From NCBI GenBank assembly GCA_028714055.1, contig JAQTNB010000034.1, positions 1 through 9,197 on the forward strand: a stretch of 9,197 nt of DNA. Direction: 5' to 3'. Each line of letters begins with the position of its first letter. Positions within the stretch are counted from its first letter, which is position 1. Source of the stretch: Candidatus Omnitrophota bacterium (GTDB lineage Bacteria; Omnitrophota; Gorgyraeia; Gygaellales; Profunditerraquicolaceae). The translations under genes and the position numbers were made by a program. The notes beneath the pieces were generated by a model that worked only from the letters and a program-made list of their open reading frames with translations, made no database searches and was not told the DNA's origin. Shown piece by piece: positions 1 through 5,353 of the stretch.

Positions 1-452
1 GGCCCTAAGATCACGGCGATCCCGGCGATCCTGCCGTCGACCAGCTGTATCCCCAGCGAGCGCAGCAGCGTATCGGGCAGGAACCCGGCTGAATCTTTGG
101 TAGGATGCTCCTTATTGATGCATTTAAGGCAAGCCAAAACCTCTTCGCAGAGGAGTGTCGCGATGCCTTTATTCAGGATGCCGCCTAAGGCATTGACCGC
201 CAGGCCGCTTGCGGCCGGCTTGTTATCGTTTAAGGACTGCGCCTGGGCGAGGATCTCGCGGCAATCCCCCAACGTCTTTGCCTCTATCTTCAGCAGGGCG
301 TTGGCAAGGGGAAGAAAATAGGTCGTGCCGTCAAAGGCAGCGAGTTGCGCGGCCCCTTTTTCTTTTATTGTTTTTTCCAGCGCTTCGCGGGTCAACTGCA
401 ATACTGCCTCTGCGCCCTTGGTGCCCAGCTGAATCAAGATGTCTGCTGACAT
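1..452 (-). CDS. acsB: Acetyl-CoA synthase (CODH/ACS alpha subunit), N-terminal part, cut by window edge
   Basis: The first 150 codons are visible and the frame is still open at the left edge. The protein matches the N-terminal domain of bacterial acetyl-CoA synthase, which forms acetyl-CoA from CO, a corrinoid-bound methyl group and CoA. Compared from memory with Moorella AcsB, a TTYFLPL stretch near residue 43 corresponds to TAYYLPV, TLGDCREIL near 61 to KLGDLPPIL, and GFLPDTLLRSLGIQLVD followed by AVILG at the visible end to GFIGDPVVRRFGIKMVD...AIILG. This N-terminal domain contacts CODH in bacterial enzymes and is absent from the shorter archaeal CdhC. The A-cluster domain lies outside the window. 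The ATG has a good GGGGAG Shine-Dalgarno seven bases upstream, and the gene overlaps the preceding oxidoreductase by 19 nt. No internal stop is seen. The identification rests on motif memory and not on a search. Confidence 0.85.
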   Translation of the reverse strand, partial: MSADILIQLGTKGAEAVLQLTREALEKTIKEKGAAQLAAFDGTTYFLPLANALLKIEAKTLGDCREILAQAQSLNDNKPAASGLAVNALGGILNKGIATLLCEEVLACLKCINKEHPTKDSAGFLPDTLLRSLGIQLVDGRIAGIAVILG

Positions 453-1351
453 GACGGAACTCCCCTTTCCAGAGAAACAAGGTTCACAGCCGCCTGCGCC
501 CCTTCGGCACAGGCAGCCTCCCATGATTTTATCCCTTCCATCGCTCCTTCTTTCCTGCAGGCGCTCCCGCAGGAAAAGATATTTTCAACATTGGTCCGCA
601 GGCGTTCATCCACCAGGACATAGCCCTCCGGGTCCAGACGGATACCCGATTCTTTAAGGAAGGCGGTGCGCGGGGCATGCGGCCCGCTGAAGATGACCAG
701 TGACGTGCCGATCGCTTTTCCGCCGGCAAGCTTTACCGCCTTAAGCTCGGAGCCTTCGCCGATGATCTCGGTAAACCCGGCTTCTTCGATCCATTCAACC
801 CGTTCATCGGAAACAAAGGAATCGGGCTTGGGTGTGCTTACGATCTTGATCTCACGCGCTTTATGCAGGGCCCGGGAAAGCGCAAGACATTCTGCCGCGC
901 TACCCGAAAGGCAGACAACAGGAGCCAGGTCCAAACGAAGCCTGATCTCTCTGGCACGCTCAAGGCTGTCAAGCGCGAACACCCCGTCCTTGCCGGTCCC
1001 GGGAATATCCGGAAGCTTGACCTGGCTGCCGCTGGCGATCAGCAGATAATCATACGGTATCTTGCTGTTGTCTTTCAGGGCTACCCGCTGCTTCTTAACG
1101 TCGACCCGCGCTACTTCCGCGGGCTTGTGCGTTTCAATCTTCTGCCGCGCGTAGAAATCAGCGGCACAGAGAAATAACGCCTTTTCTTCTGCCGCGCGGG
1201 AGAGAAAATCCGCGAACATGCTCTTTTTATACGGGGGCTGCTCCTGGCGTGAAATAACGACGGGCTCAAAGGCCCCCGCGCCCTTCGCGCAAAGTTCCTG
1301 GACCGCCGAAAAACCTGCCGCAGAATCCCCGATGATAACTACCTTTGCCAT
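434..1351 (-). CDS. Small FAD-dependent pyridine nucleotide-disulfide-type oxidoreductase with degenerate NAD domain
   Basis: This 305-residue flavoprotein belongs to the family of NAD(P)/FAD oxidoreductases that includes NADH oxidases and the ferredoxin-NAD oxidoreductases found beside CooS/CooF. An N-terminal FAD motif GDSAAG sits at residues 8-13, a PPYKKSMFADFL-like segment follows at 39-50, and YDYLLIASGS at 100-109 is the usual second FAD contact. The second glycine-rich motif, expected near 148-154, reads LSGSAAE and not GGGxxG. The late FAD motif, normally A/C-G-D, reads SCGSAC at 260-265, so the conserved Asp is Ser. The protein is shorter than the roughly 400 residues usual for the family. 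It starts 3 nt after metF and overlaps acsB by 19 nt, which points to a role in C1 metabolism, perhaps feeding electrons to MetF. That role is inference. A non-NAD electron donor or a structural role is possible. Confidence 0.8.
   Translation of the reverse strand: MAKVVIIGDSAAGFSAVQELCAKGAGAFEPVVISRQEQPPYKKSMFADFLSRAAEEKALFLCAADFYARQKIETHKPAEVARVDVKKQRVALKDNSKIPYDYLLIASGSQVKLPDIPGTGKDGVFALDSLERAREIRLRLDLAPVVCLSGSAAECLALSRALHKAREIKIVSTPKPDSFVSDERVEWIEEAGFTEIIGEGSELKAVKLAGGKAIGTSLVIFSGPHAPRTAFLKESGIRLDPEGYVLVDERLRTNVENIFSCGSACRKEGAMEGIKSWEAACAEGAQAAVNLVSLERGVPSCQQTS
460..465 (-). promoter_or_regulatory. Shine-Dalgarno site of acsB
   Basis: On the minus strand the sequence reads GGGGAG, then seven bases, then the ATG at 450-452. 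It lies inside the last codons of the upstream oxidoreductase gene. It supports this ATG as the real start and suggests that acsB is initiated independently while the upstream gene is still being translated. Confidence 0.7.
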
Positions 1352-1354
1352 CTT

Positions 1355-2224
1355 TTATAGGCCGCTGGCATCCAGGACAAGCGGCACTTTCTTGTCCCAG
1401 CCGATCGGCATGATGTGGATCCCCTGGCACATGGGCTTTAACTCCTTGATCAGGCGGGCGGCGATCGCAACGGATTGGGCGCTTTTGTCCTTTGTTTCTT
1501 CCATTTCTTTAATTAAGGCATCCGGCACAAAGACCCCGGCGACGTTCTTGTTCATGAATTTGGCCATCCCCGCTGATTTTAAAAGCACGATACCTGCCAG
1601 TATCGTGGTTTTCAGGTGCCTGGTTTTTTTGAGGAACTCCTCGAAAAGCTTTAGGTCATAGACCGCCTGGGTCTGGAAAAACTGCGCGCCCGCGGCGATC
1701 TTTTTTTCCATTTTGGCGATCTGCGGCTCCAGGGGGTCTGCCCCGGGATTGACCACGGCACCCAGGCAAAAACGCGGAGGATTACCCTCCAGCTTATTCC
1801 CCTTCATGTCGGCCCCCTGCTGGAGCTTGCCGGCAACCGTAAGGAGCTGCACCGAGTCAAGGTCAAAGACCGGTTTTGCATCCGGATGGTCTCCCATCAC
1901 CGGATGGTCGCCGGTAAGCACCAGGACGTTCTCGATCCCCAGGGCTGCGGCTGAGAGCAGGTCTGATTGCAGCGCCAGGCGGTTCCTGTCGCGGCAGGTA
2001 AGCTGGAATACCGGCTCAAACCCTTTTTGCACCAGCATGCTTGAGACCGCCAGCGACCCCAGGCGCATCACCGAACTTTGAAGGTCCGTGACATTGATCG
2101 CGTCCACCCTTCCGCGGATGAGCTCGGCATCCTCAAGCAGGACCTTTGCGTCCATCCCCTTCGGAGGGCCGACCTCGGAAGTCACCACGAATTTTTTTGC
2201 TTCGATCTTCTCTCGAAAGGTCAT
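1355..2224 (-). CDS. metF: 5,10-methylenetetrahydrofolate reductase (MetF, acetogen-like)
   Basis: The 289-residue product reduces 5,10-methylene-THF to 5-methyl-THF using bound FAD, the last folate step before methyl transfer to the corrinoid protein and acetyl-CoA synthase. SEVGPP at residues 16-21 carries the catalytic acid Glu17 (E. coli Glu28). FQLTCRDRNRLALQSDLL at 73-90 and LTGDHP at 103-108 are family signatures; Asp106 corresponds to E. coli Asp120. GAQFFQTQAVYD at 179-190 contains the folate-contacting Gln181. The length is close to E. coli MetF (296). No MetV-like zinc protein is visible next to it, although acetogen MetF often pairs with MetV. The ATG follows the DUF486 gene by 4 nt, with a weak GGTGA upstream. 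Its place beside folD and acsB favours a role in the Wood-Ljungdahl pathway over, or as well as, methionine synthesis. Confidence 0.92.
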   Translation of the reverse strand: MTFREKIEAKKFVVTSEVGPPKGMDAKVLLEDAELIRGRVDAINVTDLQSSVMRLGSLAVSSMLVQKGFEPVFQLTCRDRNRLALQSDLLSAAALGIENVLVLTGDHPVMGDHPDAKPVFDLDSVQLLTVAGKLQQGADMKGNKLEGNPPRFCLGAVVNPGADPLEPQIAKMEKKIAAGAQFFQTQAVYDLKLFEEFLKKTRHLKTTILAGIVLLKSAGMAKFMNKNVAGVFVPDALIKEMEETKDKSAQSVAIAARLIKELKPMCQGIHIMPIGWDKKVPLVLDASGL

Positions 2225-2228
2225 CGCT

Positions 2229-2558
2229 TCACCATTTTTTGAAAACGAACACTACCGCCAGCACGATACAGAAAAACCCGACGATGTAATTCCATTTCAG
2301 CCCTTCCTTTAAATAGAAGACGGAAAAAACGCAAAAGACGGCGATGGTGATCACTTCCTGGATGGTCTTCAGCTGCGCCGCGGAAAAGTGAGCATAACCG
2401 ATACGGTTGGCCGGGACCTGAAAACAGTATTCAAAAAAAGCGATCCCCCAGCTGACGATGATCGCCGCCGCAAGCGGAGCTTTCTTGTATTTCAGGTGCC
2501 CATACCAGGCGAAGGTCATGAATATGTTCGAAAGCAGCAGGAGCCCGATCGTCTTCAT
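2229..2558 (-). CDS. DUF486 family small membrane protein (DMT-like)
   Basis: This 109-residue protein is very hydrophobic, with four likely membrane helices at about residues 3-21, 29-46, 65-83 and 88-106. It has the conserved DUF486 core: NIFMTFAWYGHLK at 11-23, SWGIAFFEYCFQVPANRIGY at 36-55 and the QLKTIQEVIT segment at 62-71. The family resembles small members of the drug/metabolite transporter superfamily; no substrate is established that I know of. Length is normal, so it looks intact. It lies 6 nt after folD and 4 nt before metF, inside an otherwise purely cytosolic C1 pathway cassette. This may be a chance insertion or a functional link such as transport of a folate-pathway substrate or cofactor. 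Nothing in the sequence decides between these. Confidence 0.9.
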   Translation of the reverse strand: MKTIGLLLLSNIFMTFAWYGHLKYKKAPLAAAIIVSWGIAFFEYCFQVPANRIGYAHFSAAQLKTIQEVITIAVFCVFSVFYLKEGLKWNYIVGFFCIVLAVVFVFKKW

Positions 2559-2564
2559 GGGAGC

Positions 2565-3407
2565 TTAACGCTGCAGCTTGGCCGCCTCAAGAAGGTTACG
2601 CATCAGCATGGTCACGGTAAGCGGGCCGACGCCGCCGGGGACAGGCGTGATGCAGGAAGCGCGCGCCTGGGCAGTTTCGAATTCCACGTCACCGACGATC
2701 TTATCGCCTACCCGGTTGATGCCGACATCGATCACCACCGCGCCTTCCCTCACCCACTCTCCCTTGATCAACCCGGCCTTGCCCACCGCCACGATCAGGA
2801 CCTCTGCGCGGGATACATGTTCCTGGAGTTTCCCTGCCCGCGAGGTGCCGATATGGCAGACGGAGACCGTGGCGAATTTATCAAGCAGCAAAAGCGCCAG
2901 GGGCTTGCCCACGATCTCGCTGTGGCCGACGATAACCGTATCCTTGCCGTTTAAGTCTATTGCCGATTCTTTCAGCAGCTCCATCACCGCCGCAGGCGTG
3001 CAGGGGACAATCCTTGCTTTCCCGAAAAGCATATTGCCGATATTGGCCGGGTGCATCCCTTCCGCGTCCTTCCCGGGAAGGATAAAACCGCTGGCCTTCT
3101 TATAATCGATATGGGGCGGCAAAGGCATCTGGATGATGATACCGTTGACGTTTTTATCGGCATTGAGCGTGCCGATAAAATCGCAAAGCTCCTGCTCTGC
3201 CATGCCTTCGGCGAGCTCATGCAGGGTATATTCAATACCCAGGGCCTCGGCTGCTTTTTTCTGCGATTTGACGTAGCTCTGCGCGCCCGGGTTCTGGCCG
3301 ACGATAATGCTTGCCAAAACGGGCTTGCGGGATAATGCCGCCACCTCCGCCTTTATCTCCTCTTTGATCCTTTCGGCTACCGGTTTACCCTCTAATAAGC
3401 GTGCCAA
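2565..3407 (-). CDS. folD: FolD-type methylenetetrahydrofolate dehydrogenase; cyclohydrolase lysine replaced by Gln
   Basis: The 280-residue protein is full length for FolD, which normally interconverts methylene-, methenyl- and formyl-THF. Folate-site motifs are SYVKSQKKA at 44-52, GIIIQMPLP at 89-97 (Gln93 conserved) and KDAEGMHP at 113-120. The Rossmann motif is GHSEIVGKP at 161-169, and the C-terminal signature is TPVPGGVGPLTV at 254-265. The catalytic lysine four residues after the conserved Tyr45 is Gln49, and the usual Asp in KDxDG is Glu116. The NADP-phosphate contacts of human MTHFD1, Arg173 and Ser197, correspond here to His162 and Ile186, which favours NAD. The start is TTG, chosen because a strong GGAGGT lies five bases upstream; it overlaps the fchA-like gene by 23 nt. 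Dehydrogenase identity is firm. Loss of cyclohydrolase activity is inferred. Confidence 0.95.
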   Translation of the reverse strand: MARLLEGKPVAERIKEEIKAEVAALSRKPVLASIIVGQNPGAQSYVKSQKKAAEALGIEYTLHELAEGMAEQELCDFIGTLNADKNVNGIIIQMPLPPHIDYKKASGFILPGKDAEGMHPANIGNMLFGKARIVPCTPAAVMELLKESAIDLNGKDTVIVGHSEIVGKPLALLLLDKFATVSVCHIGTSRAGKLQEHVSRAEVLIVAVGKAGLIKGEWVREGAVVIDVGINRVGDKIVGDVEFETAQARASCITPVPGGVGPLTVTMLMRNLLEAAKLQR

Positions 3408-3948
3408 CTTTTACCTCCGTATCAAGCCTGATCTTTCTTATTTTCTTCTCTTTTAACGAAAGCTCCTTGCGGATGACTGCCGTTGTCTTTTTATCCCCCA
3501 GGGCCTTAAGGTTGATATCCACGTTAAAGCGCGCGGAAACGAACGCCGACTCAAGCAGGGCCGCGGCCACCGCAACGTCGCTGACAAGGTTCACATTGCC
3601 CTTGGTGACCAACGGAGGGCATAATTTCGCCGCCTCATAACAGAGCCTCGCGCACATAAAGGGGACATTCAGGCTGTCTTTGATGTTCTTGCTCTGATAG
3701 GCGGCCACATCCAGGTCTACCAGGTTGAGGAATTCCGTCTTGAGTTTTTCGGCTACCCCCAGGGCCTTCTGCAGGTCTTTTTCATAGCGGGCATACTTCG
3801 GCTTTCCGAGCGTGAAATTCACCACCATGCAGATGAGGCCGGCGCCGCATGCCGCGGCCAGTGCCGCAGCCGAGCCGCCGCCGGGAGCGGGAAGCCTTGC
3901 CCCCAGGTCATCGATATACTTCTGCAACGTGAGGTTTCGATATTCCAT
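3385..3948 (-). CDS. fchA: Cyclodeaminase/cyclohydrolase family protein, probable methenyl-THF cyclohydrolase
   Basis: The 187-residue protein belongs to the family of the C-terminal domain of formiminotransferase-cyclodeaminase (FTCD_C), which includes monofunctional FchA enzymes converting 5,10-methenyl-THF to 10-formyl-THF and back. The hallmark PAPGGGSAAALAAACGAG lies at residues 20-37. A VDLDVAAY segment at 77-84 and GNVNLVSDVAVAAALLESAF at 117-136, followed by NVDINL at 142-147, complete the family pattern. The protein is mostly helical and slightly shorter than the usual 200 or so residues. Cyclohydrolase is preferred over cyclodeaminase because the gene overlaps folD by 23 nt, heads a Wood-Ljungdahl cassette, and the FolD partner appears to lack its cyclohydrolase lysine. 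No histidine-degradation gene is visible. The ATG start is 4 nt after yraN, with only a weak ribosome site. Confidence 0.85.
   Translation of the reverse strand: MEYRNLTLQKYIDDLGARLPAPGGGSAAALAAACGAGLICMVVNFTLGKPKYARYEKDLQKALGVAEKLKTEFLNLVDLDVAAYQSKNIKDSLNVPFMCARLCYEAAKLCPPLVTKGNVNLVSDVAVAAALLESAFVSARFNVDINLKALGDKKTTAVIRKELSLKEKKIRKIRLDTEVKVGTLIRG
3413..3418 (-). promoter_or_regulatory. Strong Shine-Dalgarno deciding the TTG start of folD
   Basis: The minus strand reads GGAGGT, five bases, then TTG at 3405-3407. It lies inside the last codons of the upstream cyclohydrolase gene. No ATG or GTG in the folD frame is as well placed, and the TTG start gives the normal FolD N-terminus (ARLLEGKPVAERI). 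The site implies that folD is initiated efficiently despite the rare start codon and is translated together with the gene it overlaps. Confidence 0.8.
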
Positions 3949-3952
3949 GGTC

Positions 3953-4330
3953 TTATTCCGCGGTAAACGCGGCCTTGATTATCTTTGTTTGAGGCTCATC
4001 CCCTGCCGCGCCCTGCAGGAGCGTAACAACGTCAAACCGCGCTTTGCGCTCAAGCATGTTATGCTCTTTAAGGAAACAGAGCGCCGTTTTTACGATGCGC
4101 CGCTGTTTAAAAGCGGTGACCGCTTCCTGCGGAAGGCCGAACCGCACCGAGCGCCGGGCCTTTACTTCTATGAAACAGACGACGTCATGGTCAAGAGCGA
4201 CGATATCGATCTCGCCGAAAGGCTTGCGGTAATTACGCGCGATGACCCGGTAGCCCGAACGCTCCAGCAATGCGGCGCACGTATCTTCCCCGGATTTCGC
4301 AAACCCGATCCTTCCCGCGCACGCTTTCAC
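3953..4330 (-). CDS. yraN: YraN / UPF0102 family putative endonuclease
   Basis: The 125-residue protein has the UPF0102 fold signature of a PD-(D/E)xK nuclease. Glu15 lies in the first helix (GED at 14-16), GEIDIVA at 39-45 gives Asp42, and FIEVKAR at 53-59 gives Glu55 and Lys57. Together these form a complete predicted metal-binding active site. The biochemical role of the family is poorly defined; it commonly sits next to rnhB, as here. The start is GTG, supported by AGAGG five bases upstream and by the normal family length. The gene begins 12 nt after rnhB and ends 4 nt before the fchA-like gene, so it forms the joint between the translation block and the one-carbon block. Confidence 0.92.
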   Translation of the reverse strand: MKACAGRIGFAKSGEDTCAALLERSGYRVIARNYRKPFGEIDIVALDHDVVCFIEVKARRSVRFGLPQEAVTAFKQRRIVKTALCFLKEHNMLERKARFDVVTLLQGAAGDEPQTKIIKAAFTAE

Positions 4331-4335
4331 AACCG

Positions 4336-4340
4336 CCTCT
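4336..4340 (-). promoter_or_regulatory. Shine-Dalgarno site of yraN
   Basis: The minus strand reads AGAGG, five bases, then the GTG start at 4328-4330. It sits in the 12-nt spacer after the rnhB stop codon and supports the GTG as the real start of yraN. Confidence 0.6.
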
Positions 4341-4342
4341 TT

Positions 4343-4978
4343 TTAAAAAACAGCCTGCGTGCCGGCGGCAGCAGACGTTTCCTTCACCCCGCAGAAGGTC
4401 AGCCGGTGGATACGGGAATACCCGAACTTCTCAAGCGCGCTCCGGTGCTGCCGCGTAGGATAACCTTTATGCCGGGAAAACCCGTACTGGGGGAACTCCC
4501 TGTCGTAATCTGCCATAATACGGTCCCGGGTGACCTTGGCGATGATCGAAGCTGAGGCGATGCTTTTTGATTTGGAATCGCCCCGTATGATGGCGGTGCA
4601 GGGCACGGGGGTCTTAATCTTGACGTTGCCGTCTACGATGACGTACGGCCTGCGGCCGGAAGGCAGCCGCTCAAGCAGCGAACCGACCGCCTGTTCCATG
4701 GCGATGCGGGTGGCCTCGGCGATATTGACGGCGTCGATCACCTTTTCATCGCACATCCCGACGGCAAAAAATGAATTCCCGGTGATCTCGGCAAACGCCC
4801 GTTCCCGCTGGGCGCACGAGAGCTTTTTGGAATCGTCGATGCGGGCCTGAAAAGGCCTATCTCCCAGGACCACGGCAGCGGCGACCACCGGCCCTGCCAG
4901 GGGCCCGCGGCCGGCTTCATCCACCCCGATCACCGCGTCAAATCCCTGACTTTGTAATTTTTTCTCGTAATAGAGCAC
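4343..4978 (-). CDS. rnhB: Ribonuclease HII
   Basis: The 211-residue enzyme cleaves RNA in RNA-DNA hybrids and at single ribonucleotides embedded in DNA. All four acidic metal ligands are visible: Asp20 and Glu21 in VDEAGRGPLAGP (19-30), Asp116 in VDGN (115-118) and Asp134 in GDSKSKSIASASIIAKVTRD (133-152). DDSKKLS at 48-54 and HKGYPT at 170-175 are further family signatures. The start is GTG; the next in-frame ATG would remove the catalytic region, so GTG is retained even though the ribosome-binding site (GGGT directly before it) is poor. It starts 15 nt after rplS, the usual gene order in many bacteria. The last 12 or so residues (TSAAAGTQAVF) are a short unconserved tail. No key residue is missing. 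Confidence 0.96.
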   Translation of the reverse strand: MLYYEKKLQSQGFDAVIGVDEAGRGPLAGPVVAAAVVLGDRPFQARIDDSKKLSCAQRERAFAEITGNSFFAVGMCDEKVIDAVNIAEATRIAMEQAVGSLLERLPSGRRPYVIVDGNVKIKTPVPCTAIIRGDSKSKSIASASIIAKVTRDRIMADYDREFPQYGFSRHKGYPTRQHRSALEKFGYSRIHRLTFCGVKETSAAAGTQAVF

Positions 4979-4993
4979 ACCCGGGGGGCTGTT

Positions 4994-5353
4994 TTATTGC
5001 GTTTTCGTTTCTCCGCTGTCTATCTTGGTAGCGCGCTTGCCGACCTTGCTCCTGAGGTAATAAAGCTTTGACCTCTTGACCTTGCCGGTGCGCAGGATCT
5101 CAATGCGGTCGATCGCCGGCGAATACAAAGGGAAGACGCGCTCTATCCCTTCGCCGTAAGAAACGCGCCTCACCGTAAAGTTTACGCGCGCGCCGCTGCC
5201 TTCCCTGGAGATCACGACCCCCTCAAAAGGGTGCAGGCGCACCTTGTCCGGCCCTTCAGGGATCTTGGTCATCACCCTGACGGTGTCCCCGACGCCGAAG
5301 ACAGGCACTTCTTTTTTGGTAAATTCGGATTCGATAAGCTTGATTTTATCCAT
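4994..5353 (-). CDS. rplS: 50S ribosomal protein L19
   Basis: The 119-residue protein has the complete L19 pattern: FGVGDTVRVMTKIPEG near residues 19-34, HPFEGVVISREGSGARVNFT near 43-62, the RVSYGEGIERVFPLYSP segment, and LYYLRSKVGKRATKID near the end. L19 sits at the interface of the 30S and 50S subunits. The frame is open a further 45 codons upstream, but that extension lies inside trmD and has no L19 similarity. The ATG at 5351-5353 is preceded by AAGGAGA with seven bases spacing and gives the normal length. The gene overlaps trmD by 8 nt, the classic trmD-rplS arrangement. The C-terminal tail (SGETKTQ) is unconserved. Confidence 0.97.
   Translation of the reverse strand: MDKIKLIESEFTKKEVPVFGVGDTVRVMTKIPEGPDKVRLHPFEGVVISREGSGARVNFTVRRVSYGEGIERVFPLYSPAIDRIEILRTGKVKRSKLYYLRSKVGKRATKIDSGETKTQ

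Noticed and set aside
551..576. Perfect 8-bp inverted repeat (TTTCCTGC / GCAGGAAA) with a 10-nt loop
   Set aside because: It lies within the flavoprotein coding sequence and no T-run follows it on the minus strand, so it is not a convincing terminator. It encodes the SCGSAC region and may simply reflect codon choice.
2388..2954. Plus-strand open frame (188 codons) opposite folD and the DUF486 gene
   Set aside because: Antisense shadow of conserved genes, with charged low-complexity composition and no family signature.
3812..4555. Long open frame on the plus strand (247 codons) across yraN, the start of fchA and rnhB
   Set aside because: It runs antisense to three well-recognised genes, crosses their boundaries, is rich in Arg/Pro/Ala as expected of a GC-rich shadow frame, and shows no recognisable domain.
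4979..4993. GC-rich spacer between rplS and rnhB as a possible terminator or attenuator
   Set aside because: Only 15 nt long with a CCCGGG core, too short for a stable hairpin plus T-tract, and rnhB follows at once.
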